Positions 18,811-27,936 of a DNA stretch of 64,000 bases are shown one piece after another. The notes below the pieces were generated by a model. It did not search any database. It was not told the origin of the DNA and was given only the letters and a program-made list of their open reading frames with translations. Origin of the DNA: Novosphingobium album (ex Hu et al. 2023) (GTDB lineage Bacteria > Pseudomonadota > Alphaproteobacteria > Sphingomonadales > Sphingomonadaceae); the NCBI RefSeq assembly GCF_022832385.1, contig NZ_JALHLE010000011.1:124001-188000 (forward strand). The letters are read 5' to 3'. Position 1 is the first letter of the stretch. Each line of letters starts with the position of its first letter. Both the position numbers and the translations under genes were made by a program.

Positions 18811-18853
18811 TTTATACGCATAGCCGGTAAACGGCAGGAGAGGAGCACGGGAA

Positions 18854-20053
18854 ATGAGCGAAGCAGATCCGGCAATCCGGGACGGACAGGTTACCGAGTG
18901 GACCTACGGCCCCATTTTCGATGCAGATGCCCACATCGATCCGCCGCATGACATGTGGAAGGACTACCTGCCTTCGCACCTCAAGGACCGCGCGCCGTAT
19001 ATCGAGCACGCCGAGGATGCCGATTACATCTGCTTCGAAGGCAACCGCCGTCCCTTCATGATGATCAACAACCAGGCCGGCCGCAGCGGCGAAACCTTCA
19101 AGATGAAGGGCCGACTCGCGGATCAGCGAAAGGTCTGGGAACCGGCCACCCGCCTCGGCGACATGGACGCCGATGGCATGGACGCGGCGCTGCTGTTCGG
19201 CGGCGGCCCGCTCGGCTCGTTCGATAACGAGCTCTACGTCGCCAGCTACGAGGCTTACCAGAACTGGGTTATGGACTTCTGCTCGGTCGCGCCCGACCGG
19301 CTGTTCCCGGTCGGCTATGTGCCGATGCGCGACATCGGCGAGACCTGCCAGCATGTGGAACGCCTCGCCAAAAAGGGCTTCCGCGCGGTCAACCTGCCGG
19401 CCTTTCCGCAGAACCCCGATGCCTGGAAGACCTCTTCGGGCATCAAGAACCTCAAGGACGGGCAGGTGTCCGCGCTGACCGGCGATCCGCAGGGCGAGCT
19501 GCAGTATTCCAATCCGGCCTTCGACAAGCTGTGGAAGACGATCGTCGACAACAACATCGTCATCACATTCCACCTCGGCGGGCGCGTGCCGCGTTTCGGC
19601 CAGAAGGAATACTTCCTGGCAGACATGCCGATGAGCAAGCTGGCAATGGCCGAACCGATCGGCATCCTCATCTACAACGGCGTGTTCGACCGCTTCCCCG
19701 ACCTCAAGATCGGCTCGATGGAAAGCGGCGTGGGCTGGTTCGCGTGGTTCGCCGAATACAACGACCGCACCTGGGAAAAGCAGCGCTTCTGGACCCAGTG
19801 CCCGATCAAGAACCCGCCCAGCTACTACATGGACCGCAACGTCTACGGCTCGTTCATCCAGGACCGCACGGGCATCCTGTGCCGTGATCTGCCCGGCGGC
19901 AGGAACATCATGTGGTCCTCCGACTATCCGCACTCGGAAACCACGTTCCCGAAATCGCGCGCCATCATCCAGCGCGACTTCGCGGGCGTGCCCGAGGAGG
20001 ACGTGAAGGCCATCATCAACGGCAATTGCCGCAAGCTGCTAGGTCTGGACTGA
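18854..20053 (+). CDS. Amidohydrolase family metal-dependent hydrolase/decarboxylase
   Basis: The 399-residue protein belongs to the ACMSD-like branch of the amidohydrolases: DADAHIDPP near residue 24 (the first strand metal motif, here DAHxD-like), FHLGG near residue 239, GSMESGVGW and the C-terminal SSDYPHSETTFP with the conserved Asp. These enzymes hydrolyse or decarboxylate, and many sphingomonad catabolic islands hold one of unknown substrate. The ribosome site GAGAGGAG precedes the ATG. It leads an operon with the MFS transporter and P450. Confidence 0.86.
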   Translation: MSEADPAIRDGQVTEWTYGPIFDADAHIDPPHDMWKDYLPSHLKDRAPYIEHAEDADYICFEGNRRPFMMINNQAGRSGETFKMKGRLADQRKVWEPATRLGDMDADGMDAALLFGGGPLGSFDNELYVASYEAYQNWVMDFCSVAPDRLFPVGYVPMRDIGETCQHVERLAKKGFRAVNLPAFPQNPDAWKTSSGIKNLKDGQVSALTGDPQGELQYSNPAFDKLWKTIVDNNIVITFHLGGRVPRFGQKEYFLADMPMSKLAMAEPIGILIYNGVFDRFPDLKIGSMESGVGWFAWFAEYNDRTWEKQRFWTQCPIKNPPSYYMDRNVYGSFIQDRTGILCRDLPGGRNIMWSSDYPHSETTFPKSRAIIQRDFAGVPEEDVKAIINGNCRKLLGLD

Positions 20054-20101
20054 CAACACCGTCCAAGCTGCCAAAACGACAACAGCGCCGGGGGAAAAGG
20101 T

Positions 20102-21691
20102 GTGGCGACGACATCATTGAACCGGGAATCGGTGACGGCTGCGGCCACACCGATCCCGGCCTCGGCCTACATTGCGCTGGCCCTTCTCGCTTCGGCAAAC
20201 CTGCTCAATTATCTCGACCGCTTCGTCGTCTCGATTCTGGCCGAAGCGATCAAGGCCGATCTCAGGCTCGACGATGCCCAACTCGGGTTCCTGCTGGGGA
20301 CGGCCTTCGCCATCTTCTATTCCATCGTCGGGGTCGCCATGGGCGGCATTTCCGACCGGCTGAGCCGCAAGAAGGTGATGGCCTTCGGCCTCGCGCTCTG
20401 GTCGGGCATGACCGCGCTGGGCGGCATGGCGACGAACTTCGTCACGCTCGCCGCCGCGCGCATCGGTGTGGGTGTCGGTGAGGCCGCGGCCAATCCCTGC
20501 TCGCATTCCCTGCTTTCAGACATCTTCCCGGCCCGCAACCGTGCACTGGCGCTGGGCGTCTACCTCGCCGGAACATTCCTGGGCGGCGCGCTCGCCATGG
20601 CGGTCGGCGGCTATTTCCTCCAGCACTGGTCCACCAGCATGTGCGTCGCGGTGCCCATCGCCGGGGCCTGCGATCTCGCCGCGTGGAAGGCCGCGCTCTT
20701 CGCGGTCGGCCTGCCCGGCTTCCCGCTTGCCCTGCTGCTCCTGATGATACGCGAGCCGGCACGGACGGCCAGCGGCGGGAGCCATTCGGCAGGCGTGATC
20801 ATCCGCGAATTTTCCGCCTCTCTCCCGCCCTTCACACTGCTGACCGTCGCGCGGGAAGGCGGCCAGAGGGCCCTGCGGCGCAACCTCGCCATTCTCGCGG
20901 GAATTGCCGTGGCGGCAGCGCTGCTGGTCATGGCGACCGGCGATTACGCCCAGTGGATAGCCTTCGGCACGGGCGCTTATGTCGTGGTGACCTGGGGGCA
21001 GATCCAGTCACTGCGCGACCGGCCGCTCTTCGCGCTCACGTTCGGCGACCGCACGTTCCTCTATGCCATGGGCGCAACCGCGCTGATCGCCTGCGTGGGC
21101 GGTGCCATCAACGTCTGGGCCGCCCCTTTTGCAATGCGCACCCACGCGATGAATCCCAGTGAACTGGGCCTGCGTCTGGGCGTGATCCATACCGTCGGCG
21201 CCATTGCCGGGGTCATTGCCGGCGGCTGGATCGCAGACAAGTGGAAGCAGGTGGACCGCCGCGCCCCGCTGGGCATGGCGGCGATCTCGATCAGCGGCAC
21301 CCTGCCCAGCGTGCTGGTCATGCTGCTCGTCGCCGACCTCGAACTGTTCCTCGCCGCTTACGCCGCCGTCAGCGTGTTCGGCGCGATGTGGAGCGGCGCG
21401 ACGGCTGCGCTGGTGCAGGACCTCGTCCTGCCGCGCATGCGCGGTTCGGCGGCTGCCTGCTATTCGTTGATCGCCATCGTCGTGGCATCCGGCACCGGGC
21501 CGTACTGGGCCGGCAAGGTGAGCGCCGTTACCGGTTCGCTCACAACCGGAATGCTCAGCCTGCTGGTACTGGCGCCTGTCGCCATGGTGTTCCTCTGGCT
21601 GGCAGCAAGGCGCCTGCCCGGCGAAACGCCCGAAGCGCGCCTTGCGCTGGCGGCGGCCGCGGGCGAGCCCTCCGTAAGGGACACGGCGTGA
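20102..21691 (+). CDS. MFS transporter (aromatic acid/sugar-phosphate-like)
   Basis: The 529-residue protein starts at a GTG preceded by GGGGGAAAAG. It has the typical N-terminal helix LALLASANLLNYLDRFVVSIL and loop 2-3 motif GGISDRLSRKKVM, and a longer than usual centre with extra helices. The YLDR segment is common in the anion:cation symporter and spinster-like groups. It lies between the amidohydrolase and P450 genes and overlaps the latter by one base (TGATG), so it is most likely the inner-membrane importer of the pathway substrate. Confidence 0.86.
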   Translation: MATTSLNRESVTAAATPIPASAYIALALLASANLLNYLDRFVVSILAEAIKADLRLDDAQLGFLLGTAFAIFYSIVGVAMGGISDRLSRKKVMAFGLALWSGMTALGGMATNFVTLAAARIGVGVGEAAANPCSHSLLSDIFPARNRALALGVYLAGTFLGGALAMAVGGYFLQHWSTSMCVAVPIAGACDLAAWKAALFAVGLPGFPLALLLLMIREPARTASGGSHSAGVIIREFSASLPPFTLLTVAREGGQRALRRNLAILAGIAVAAALLVMATGDYAQWIAFGTGAYVVVTWGQIQSLRDRPLFALTFGDRTFLYAMGATALIACVGGAINVWAAPFAMRTHAMNPSELGLRLGVIHTVGAIAGVIAGGWIADKWKQVDRRAPLGMAAISISGTLPSVLVMLLVADLELFLAAYAAVSVFGAMWSGATAALVQDLVLPRMRGSAAACYSLIAIVVASGTGPYWAGKVSAVTGSLTTGMLSLLVLAPVAMVFLWLAARRLPGETPEARLALAAAAGEPSVRDTA

Positions 21692-22980
21692 TGCAAGACG
21701 ACGTCCTCACGGCGGACGATCCGCTCTATCAGGAGCTTTACGACGTCCGCCGCGAGGCCGAGGCGATGGGCAATTTCATCGACCGCGACGTGACGCAGGA
21801 CATCCATGCCCTGCGCGCGGCCGCGCCGGTCCACAAGGGTAAGCTGCGCGAGCTGCTCGGCCTGCCCATGACATATGAGCGTCACCAGAACGCCGTGGGC
21901 CGCCAGCACTACACCGTGCTTAGCTACGAAGCGTGCGAGGTCGCCTTCCGCAACCCGCAAGTGTTCTCCAACAAGGTCCAGATGGACCCGAAAGTGGGCG
22001 AGAAAGGCACCGGCCTGCTTGAACTCGACCCGCCCCGCCACCGCGCCTACCGCCGCACCGTGCAGCCGATGTTCCAGATGGCCAACGCGCTCAGCTGGTG
22101 GCGGGCCAGGACCATCGACGGCATCATCGAACGCCTGATCGAACGGCTCGGCCGTGAGGACCGCGCCGAACTCAACATCGAATACTGCGCGCGCATCCCG
22201 GTCTATACGATCACCACTGCGCTGGGCCTTGCCGGCGACGAGGCACTGCGCTTCCGCCACGCCTATCTCAACAGCACCAGCGCCAGCCGCAGCGTCACCA
22301 TGGAAGAGCGCATGCGCAACGGCCAACTGGTCCAGAGCCTGCTGCACGATCTGGTCACCGCCCGGCGCAAGGCGCCGCAGGACGACCTCGTCAGCTTCAT
22401 GATCGACGCCGTGCTGCGCCTGCCCGGCGAGCCCCCGCGCCCGCTGACCGACGAGGAGATCACCACCCATGCCAAACTGGTGATGGTGGCGGGCGGCGGC
22501 ACTTCCTGGCGGCAGATGGGCATCACGCTGTTCGCGCTGCTGACCCACCCGGAGCAGCTCGCGCAAGTGAAGGCCAACCGCGATCTCGTCGGCGACGCCA
22601 TCGAGGAAGGCCTGCGCTGGGACCCGACCGCGCCGTTCCACTACCGGCTGGTGCTGGAGGACATCGATTTCCATGGCCACGCGCTGAAGGCCGGCGACGT
22701 GCTCGAACTCGGCCTCGGCCCCGCCAACCGCGATCCCTCGCGGTGGGGCCGGCCCGACGCCTACGACATCCACCGCCCGAAGCTGACCAACATGGCCTTC
22801 GGCCTCGGCACCCACCGGTGCCTCGGCATGAACGTCGCCCACGTGGAAATGGCGCGCGGGATCAACGCCCTGCTCGACGCCTTCCCGAACCTGCGCCTAG
22901 ACCCCAGCGCCCCCGCGCCATTCATGACCGGCGGGCTGGAGCAACGCGGGCCTTCTGGCCTGCCGGTGCTGCTGCGCTGA
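21691..22980 (+). CDS. Cytochrome P450 with an unusual I-helix
   Basis: The 429-residue P450 has the K-helix ExxR (Glu306-Arg309) and the haem loop FGLGTHRCLG with Cys377. The I-helix motif reads AGGGTS (residues 267-272): the acid that normally precedes the Thr (AGxD/ET) is Gly270, followed by Thr271. That acid takes part in proton delivery during oxygen activation, so the enzyme may use a water network, a substrate group or a different reaction. It is the last gene of the amidohydrolase operon. No ferredoxin is adjacent; one occurs at 40549. Confidence 0.93.
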   Translation: MQDDVLTADDPLYQELYDVRREAEAMGNFIDRDVTQDIHALRAAAPVHKGKLRELLGLPMTYERHQNAVGRQHYTVLSYEACEVAFRNPQVFSNKVQMDPKVGEKGTGLLELDPPRHRAYRRTVQPMFQMANALSWWRARTIDGIIERLIERLGREDRAELNIEYCARIPVYTITTALGLAGDEALRFRHAYLNSTSASRSVTMEERMRNGQLVQSLLHDLVTARRKAPQDDLVSFMIDAVLRLPGEPPRPLTDEEITTHAKLVMVAGGGTSWRQMGITLFALLTHPEQLAQVKANRDLVGDAIEEGLRWDPTAPFHYRLVLEDIDFHGHALKAGDVLELGLGPANRDPSRWGRPDAYDIHRPKLTNMAFGLGTHRCLGMNVAHVEMARGINALLDAFPNLRLDPSAPAPFMTGGLEQRGPSGLPVLLR

Positions 22981-23008
22981 AATCGTCCGCTTTGCGCTTA
23001 TCGTGAAA

Positions 23009-23950
23009 TCAGACGAACCACGCCAGTACGGTGTCGAAATCGGCCTGTCCCGGTATCGGCAAAGCGACCATCGACTTGTGACCCGCGCCCTTGGCCGAGA
23101 CAAAGGCCGGACCGGTTTCCGCGCCGATGTCGTCCACGATCGAAGGGACGCCAGTCGCTGCCGCCTTTGCAATCGGGCCAGTGTCGGCAGGCAGCAGCGT
23201 GCCCGCATAGGTTGAATTCAGATCCTCACCGCTTTCGCAAAATCCGTGCTCGAAACGGTAGCCGCCGCTCGTGCCATCTTTGGTCCAGATCTCGAAGCGC
23301 CCGGCGATCGGCGAGTTCTGCGCGGACAGGAATGTGAGGACCCACGGCTTGTCGCCAGTGGACGAGCACGGGATGCCGACCGCGCGATTGATGCCGACTT
23401 TCTCGGCGGCATCCCGGCGCAGAAACATATTGCCGCGCCCGAAGTCGTCCAGAATTTCCGGATGGCCGCTGTCCCACACCCGGCCAGGCAAACCCATGCG
23501 GCGCGGAAAACTGGTGTTGCGCGAAGTGAATTCGAACTTTTCCGCGCGGCCGAAATAGCCATCGACCAGGTTCAGATCGATATCGCCGTCCTGCCTGCTC
23601 CACAATTCGAGTGCTCCCACCCGGAACCTGTCATCCCCGCAGAAGAACACAATTACAGACTTCAATGTCCCGTCCGCGAAAGTCGGCACCGCAACGGCAC
23701 AACTCAAGCCATCGGACATCGCTGCATCCCCGCGCCGGAAATAGGAATTGCGAAGGTCCTTCAGGACGATCGGGTGGCCCGCCTGCCATGTCTTGCCCGG
23801 CAACCCCTCGCCATGGGCAAAGCGCATGCCCCTGCTGATCGCTGCAAAATTATCGAGATCGCCATAGAGCCCGGCCTGAAGATCTATGTTCTTGCCGTCG
23901 GAAGTCGGCACCCACACCTCGGTTGCACGGATAAAGGGCTCTTTGCGCAT
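23009..23950 (-). CDS. Protein of three GAF-like repeats
   Basis: From the ATG at 23950 (AGGAGAGG upstream) the protein has 313 residues and consists of three related modules of about 105 residues, beginning near residues 28 (GLYGDLDNF), 131 (GYFGRAEKF) and 236 (GFCESGEDL). Modules 1 and 2 repeat GLPGKTWQAGHP and GLPGRVWDSGHP, then xVLKDL/EILDDF and AVAVP/AVGIP; module 3 is shorter and more diverged (TGVPSIVDDI, SMVALPI). This is a GAF-type sensory pattern without any output domain. It sits inside the island, convergent with the P450 operon. A ligand-binding or sensory role is inferred. Confidence 0.7.
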   Translation of the reverse strand: MRKEPFIRATEVWVPTSDGKNIDLQAGLYGDLDNFAAISRGMRFAHGEGLPGKTWQAGHPIVLKDLRNSYFRRGDAAMSDGLSCAVAVPTFADGTLKSVIVFFCGDDRFRVGALELWSRQDGDIDLNLVDGYFGRAEKFEFTSRNTSFPRRMGLPGRVWDSGHPEILDDFGRGNMFLRRDAAEKVGINRAVGIPCSSTGDKPWVLTFLSAQNSPIAGRFEIWTKDGTSGGYRFEHGFCESGEDLNSTYAGTLLPADTGPIAKAAATGVPSIVDDIGAETGPAFVSAKGAGHKSMVALPIPGQADFDTVLAWFV

Positions 23951-24044
23951 CGCATCGCCTCTCCTCACGATTCTCGGGACCGATGAAGAATAAGGTCGAC
24001 TTGCCGTTGTCCGCCAGCGCTAATTTAGCCGCGCGCGGCGCCCC

Positions 24045-25091
24045 TCACACCTTCAACCGCCGCCGCATCGCCATTTCGTCCATCATCGGCGCGCCGCGCA
24101 GGTGGCCCAGCCGGATCCCGGTGCAGGTCATCTTGAAGCGGGTGAATTCCATGTACCAGTCCAGCCCTTCGGCGGACTTGCCGCTGAGCTCTTCCCACAG
24201 CGCCACGGTCTCGTCGTGGCTGCCCATGCCTTCGAGCGGGGCGCCGTAGGACGACTGGGGCCCGTGCATCGTCTCCGAAAGCTCGCAGAACCACGCCAGG
24301 TCATGCAGCGCGCCGCCGAGTGAGGGCTGTTCCCAGTCCATCACCGCGACGACATCATAGTTCTCGTCGAACATCATGTTGCCGATGCGCGCGTCGCCCC
24401 AGACGAGGCCTTCGGGCTGCTGCGCGGGCCATAGCGACTGGAGGCGCGCCAGGGCATCGTCAAGCACCGTCAGCGGCTCCACTTCCTGCAGCCAGCGGGC
24501 AAAGCGGGTGTACTTGTCCCACTCCTGCGCGAGGCCGCTTGCCGCGCCCGGCGGGCCTTGCAGAAACGCCATGCCGTCCAGCGGCACGCGCTGGATCGCG
24601 GCGAGCTGGCCCACGGCGTTGCGCCACAAGGTGCGGCGCTGCTCGGGGCTGGAATCCCTGAGCCATCCCTCGCGCGCATAAGGCGGAATCGAGACGGGGA
24701 CTCGGCCCTGCTTCTTCTCCATCACGAAGAATGGATTGCCGAGCAGGCCCGGGTCCTCCTCGAACCAGAGCGGGCGGGCGACGCGAACCTGACCGTCCTC
24801 GGAGAGCAGTTTCATGATCTTGTACTGCTCGTCGAACAGGTTGTCCGGAAACACGGTGAAGCTGTTGGGCTTGATGCGCACCACACAGCCCTGTTCGTAG
24901 CTGCGGCCGCCCTCATCCCAGCGCGCATCGAACAGCACCGTCTCATGGCTTTGCCCCGCGCCGCGCGGATAGGCGAGGTTGGTCACGGCGATACCGCTTG
25001 CCTGAGGCAGCCTGCCCGACAGCCAGTCGGCCAGCCGCGCCGCCAGTTCCTCCAGATCCCGCGTTTCGGGTGAAACGATCACATCCGACAA
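24045..25091 (-). CDS. APH/ACAD10-like phosphotransferase (copy 2)
   Basis: The 348-residue protein starts at a TTG with the strong ribosome site GGGAGAGGG 5 bp upstream. Kinase features include YEQGCVVRIKP with the ATP-binding Arg/Lys region, the catalytic loop VWGDARIGNMMF (here GDxxxxN with Trp-Gly in place of His-Gly) and VMDWEQPSLGG. It differs clearly from copy 1 at 14661. It has its own operator pair at 25126 and, as with LvaA or ACAD11 kinases, may phosphorylate a hydroxyacyl-CoA intermediate. Confidence 0.83.
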   Translation of the reverse strand: MSDVIVSPETRDLEELAARLADWLSGRLPQASGIAVTNLAYPRGAGQSHETVLFDARWDEGGRSYEQGCVVRIKPNSFTVFPDNLFDEQYKIMKLLSEDGQVRVARPLWFEEDPGLLGNPFFVMEKKQGRVPVSIPPYAREGWLRDSSPEQRRTLWRNAVGQLAAIQRVPLDGMAFLQGPPGAASGLAQEWDKYTRFARWLQEVEPLTVLDDALARLQSLWPAQQPEGLVWGDARIGNMMFDENYDVVAVMDWEQPSLGGALHDLAWFCELSETMHGPQSSYGAPLEGMGSHDETVALWEELSGKSAEGLDWYMEFTRFKMTCTGIRLGHLRGAPMMDEMAMRRRLKV

Positions 25092-25125
25092 GGTCCCTCT
25101 CCCGTTCCCGTTGATGCCAAATTAA

Positions 25126-25159
25126 TTCGACATCATGAATTTATTTTCGGCTATTTGAT
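25126..25159. promoter_or_regulatory. Tandem TTC-N8-GAA sites before kinase 2
   Basis: TTCGACATCATGAA (25126-25139) and the weaker TTCGGCTATTTGAT (25146-25159) start 20 bp apart, 35-68 bp upstream of the TTG start. Confidence 0.55.
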
Positions 25160-25227
25160 AAGGGAGCAGAAAGGCGCGGTCAAGCGGGGAGCGGCCTCGC
25201 CTGTGCGGAGTTCCGCGTGAGCGAAGT

Positions 25228-26070
25228 TCAGTCGAGCGGCGCGGTGCGGCCCGAGAGGAAGCCGGAAATGCGCTCGCAGGCCTCAGCAAGGCGGCGGCCC
25301 GCCTCGGTGACGGCCTTGCCCGTCATGGCGCTGTGGAACCCGGCCAGGACGAGCGAGATGGTCACCCGGTTGCGGCTGTCGTAGATCGGCGCCATCACCG
25401 CCATGAGCGGATAGACGGTGCCCGGCTCCAGCGTGACCTGCGGCACGACCGGCGGGTCCTCGGTGCCGGCGCCGATTCCCTGCCCTTCGTCCATGCTCGG
25501 ACCGGGACGGCGCATGAGCGGGAGGAAACCCTGCTCGCGCACGAAATCGAGCCCGGCGCGGAACTGGGCGAGCTGGTCCTCGCTGAGCTTTGGCGTGGTG
25601 CGGGCAGCCCAGTTTTCGGCCTCGCGCGGGGCGCGGGCGAAGAACGACATAGCCTGAATCCAGCGCAGCGGCATGCGCGTGCCCAGCGGCACCGGATAGC
25701 CGACATGACTCAGCGAGGCGGCACGTTCGCGCAGGTGGATGGTCTCGCCTTCGAGAAAGTAAGCGCCGCAGACGACGTCGAATTCATCGGCGAGGCGGCG
25801 CATTTCCGGCTGGGCGACCTGCAGCGGCGAGAAATGCTCGGCAGCAATGCGGCCGATCGCCGCCAGCGCCGGGCCGAGCACGTAAGTCTTGTCGGTGGTG
25901 CGGTAGAGATAGCCCTCGTCCACCAGCCCTGTCAGCAACGCGTGGCAGGTCGCGCGGCTGAGCTTGAGCGCGCGCACGAGATCGGTCAGCGCGAAAGCCT
26001 GCCCCGGATGGTCGGCAATGAAGTTCAGGATGGCGGCGACGCGGGCAACGCCGGGGGAGGAACGCGACAT
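25228..26070 (-). CDS. IclR family transcriptional regulator
   Basis: The 280-residue protein has the IclR layout: N-terminal winged helix (RVAAILNFIADHPGQAFALTDLVRALKLSRATCHALL, recognised by its TDLVRALKLSRATCHALL helix-turn-helix) and a C-terminal ligand domain with YVLGPALAAIGR. IclR proteins often bind as dimers of dimers to paired palindromes. The paired 20-bp-spaced sites through the island, including before this gene, make it the best candidate for the island regulator and suggest autoregulation. The inducer is probably a pathway intermediate; whether it represses or activates is not clear, although site positions at 18777 favour repression. Confidence 0.88.
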   Translation of the reverse strand: MSRSSPGVARVAAILNFIADHPGQAFALTDLVRALKLSRATCHALLTGLVDEGYLYRTTDKTYVLGPALAAIGRIAAEHFSPLQVAQPEMRRLADEFDVVCGAYFLEGETIHLRERAASLSHVGYPVPLGTRMPLRWIQAMSFFARAPREAENWAARTTPKLSEDQLAQFRAGLDFVREQGFLPLMRRPGPSMDEGQGIGAGTEDPPVVPQVTLEPGTVYPLMAVMAPIYDSRNRVTISLVLAGFHSAMTGKAVTEAGRRLAEACERISGFLSGRTAPLD

Positions 26071-26077
26071 GTGTTCT

Positions 26078-26153
26078 TTCGCTATTTCGAATTACCATGC
26101 CTATGGGCATTGGCCCGCATTCGTCAACAGAAACAATCGTTCATCGTAGCGAA
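26078..26153. promoter_or_regulatory. IclR-type sites upstream of the iclR-like gene
   Basis: TTCGCTATTTCGAA with perfect arms lies at 26078-26091, 8 bp from the start codon, and TTCATCGTAGCGAA at 26140-26153. A weak copy starts at 26120 (TTCGTCAACAGAAA), again 20 bp before the latter. This argues for autoregulation. Confidence 0.58.
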
Positions 26154-26163
26154 TGCTGACCTG

Positions 26164-27732
26164 TCAGGCCTCCACCCTCCCCAGCTTCTCCGCCATCATC
26201 CGCGCGATCTCACGCCGGGCGACCTTGTTCGAATGGAGCAGCGGCACATCCTCGCGCGCCAGTTCAACATAGGCGCGCGGGACCTTGTAGCTGGACAGCC
26301 GGCGCCGCATTTCGCCCTCGATCGCGTCGAAGTCAAGGCTGGCCCCGTCACGCGGGACGACGGCGGCGACCAGCAGGTTGCCGCGCTCCTTGTCCGGCAC
26401 GCCGACGACATAGGCGCTGTGCACGCCGTCGAGCGACTGCATCTCCATCTCCACCTCTGCAGGCGAGACGTTGGAGCTGGCGACCTTGATCATGTCGCCA
26501 TTGCGGCCGACGAAATGGATGCGGCGGCCCTGTGGCCGATCCTCGACAAGGCACATGTCGCCGGTGCGGTAGTAGCCGTCGGGCGTGTAGTGCTCGGACT
26601 TCTCGATCTTGTGGAGGCCACTGGCGACCGGATAGCCGCGCACTTGCATCTCGCCCACTTCGCCCGCCGCGACCGGGCGGTTGCTCTCGTCGGCGATGCG
26701 GATTTCGTAGCCGGGACCGAAGTGGTCCATCGGCGCGCAGACCGGATAGCCCGGCGCACGGAAATCGTCGCCCCAGGAATAGGGCCCGAGCGTCTCGCTC
26801 ATGCCCAGGCCCCACCAGGGCCTGGGACCCTGAATCAACTTAAGGTCTTCCTCGGCGAGCACGCTGCCCATCGCAAAGCGGCTGTTGCTGAGGGTGCGGT
26901 CGGTGCAGACGACGACCGAGCCGGCCTCGATACCGGGCACGAGGTACATCATCAGCCCGCCGACCCAGAACATCGGCAGCATGCACGGCACGCGCTTGCC
27001 TTGCGTGTGCTCGATCATCGCGCGCATGGTGTGGCTGCGGAAGCAGACCGGGCCGTGGTGATGCTTCACGCCCTTCGGCAGCGCCATCGACCCGGATGTG
27101 TAGATCTCGATCATCTGATCGGTGGGGTGCACTTCGGATTCGATCTCGCGCAGCAGGTCTTCGCCGACGCTGGCCGCTGCATCGGTGAGGAACTCCATCG
27201 GCGCCACGCAAGACGGCAGGCCCTCGCCCGTGGAAACGATCCAGCGCAGGTAGGGCGCGCGCGCAAGGCGCAGCGAACCGCTTTCCTGCCCTTCAAGCTC
27301 AGGCAGCGCTTCGAGAATGCGCTCGACATAGTCCTTGCCCAGCATCGTGCGGTTGAGGATCAGACCCTGCACGTCCGACTGGCGCAGCACGCGCACCAGC
27401 TCGTTGGCGCGGATCATGGTGCTGACCGGTACGGCAATCGCGCCGATCCGGCTGATCGCCGCAAGCATCAGCGCGAACTGCGGTCCGTTGCCGAAGATGA
27501 AGCCGACGCGCGTGCCCTTGCCGATGCCTTGCGCGGCAAGCCCGCGCGCGATCAGAGCCGAGCTTTCATCGAGTTCGCGGAATGAGATCGCCTCGACCAC
27601 TTCCTCGCCATCCTCGCGCACCACCGCCGTCGAATCGCCGTAGGCCTCTGCCGCCGCGCGCACGAGCTGCGGGAAGGTGGTTGCCGAGCCCGGGCCGTCC
27701 CGTCCGCCGATGTTCGCAATATCCGTGGTCAA
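26164..27732 (-). CDS. Acyl-CoA synthetase (AMP-forming)
   Basis: The 522-residue ANL enzyme begins at a TTG (GAGG 6 bp upstream; no suitable ATG exists nearby). The P-loop motif YTSGSMALPKGVKHHH, the A5 region MSETLGPYSWG and the A7/A8 stretch YYRTGDMC and GRNGDMIKVASSNVSPAEVE are present; the terminal Lys region reads LLHSNKVARREI. It probably activates the carboxylic acid substrate of the island as its CoA ester. It is downstream of a weak operator pair at 27856 and is followed by the iclR-like gene. Confidence 0.87.
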   Translation of the reverse strand: MTTDIANIGGRDGPGSATTFPQLVRAAAEAYGDSTAVVREDGEEVVEAISFRELDESSALIARGLAAQGIGKGTRVGFIFGNGPQFALMLAAISRIGAIAVPVSTMIRANELVRVLRQSDVQGLILNRTMLGKDYVERILEALPELEGQESGSLRLARAPYLRWIVSTGEGLPSCVAPMEFLTDAAASVGEDLLREIESEVHPTDQMIEIYTSGSMALPKGVKHHHGPVCFRSHTMRAMIEHTQGKRVPCMLPMFWVGGLMMYLVPGIEAGSVVVCTDRTLSNSRFAMGSVLAEEDLKLIQGPRPWWGLGMSETLGPYSWGDDFRAPGYPVCAPMDHFGPGYEIRIADESNRPVAAGEVGEMQVRGYPVASGLHKIEKSEHYTPDGYYRTGDMCLVEDRPQGRRIHFVGRNGDMIKVASSNVSPAEVEMEMQSLDGVHSAYVVGVPDKERGNLLVAAVVPRDGASLDFDAIEGEMRRRLSSYKVPRAYVELAREDVPLLHSNKVARREIARMMAEKLGRVEA

Positions 27733-27855
27733 TGTGCCTCATCCTCTCTCTCGGCAGTGATCCGCGCCGGAATCCTGCCGCTTCTCTCTGCAATCCTGAC
27801 GCCTACGCAGAGGCAAGACAAGTGTCGAAGCCAGTCATCGCTGGGCCGCGATCTA

Positions 27856-27889
27856 TTCGAAATTGCAGATCTTGTGTCGATATTGAGGA
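27856..27889. promoter_or_regulatory. Weak IclR-type site pair before the acyl-CoA synthetase
   Basis: TTCGAAATTGCAGA (27856-27869) and GTCGATATTGAGGA (27876-27889) keep the 20-bp register and the left TTCG/TCG arm but the right arms are poor. It is included because the spacing matches the other pairs. Confidence 0.35.
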
Positions 27890-27936
27890 ATACTGACACC
27901 TAGTGCAAGCGCAAGAGTTAAGCACACCTTCCCTTT

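Noticed and set aside
23971..23984. TTCTCGGGACCGAT as an IclR-type site for the triple-GAF gene
   Set aside because: Single copy with poor centre and no partner 20 bp away; not distinguishable from chance.
25333..27585. 750-codon rightward open frame over the iclR-like and synthetase genes
   Set aside because: Its translation is rich in His, Arg, Asp and Ala with no domain, while the opposite strand encodes clear IclR and ANL proteins.
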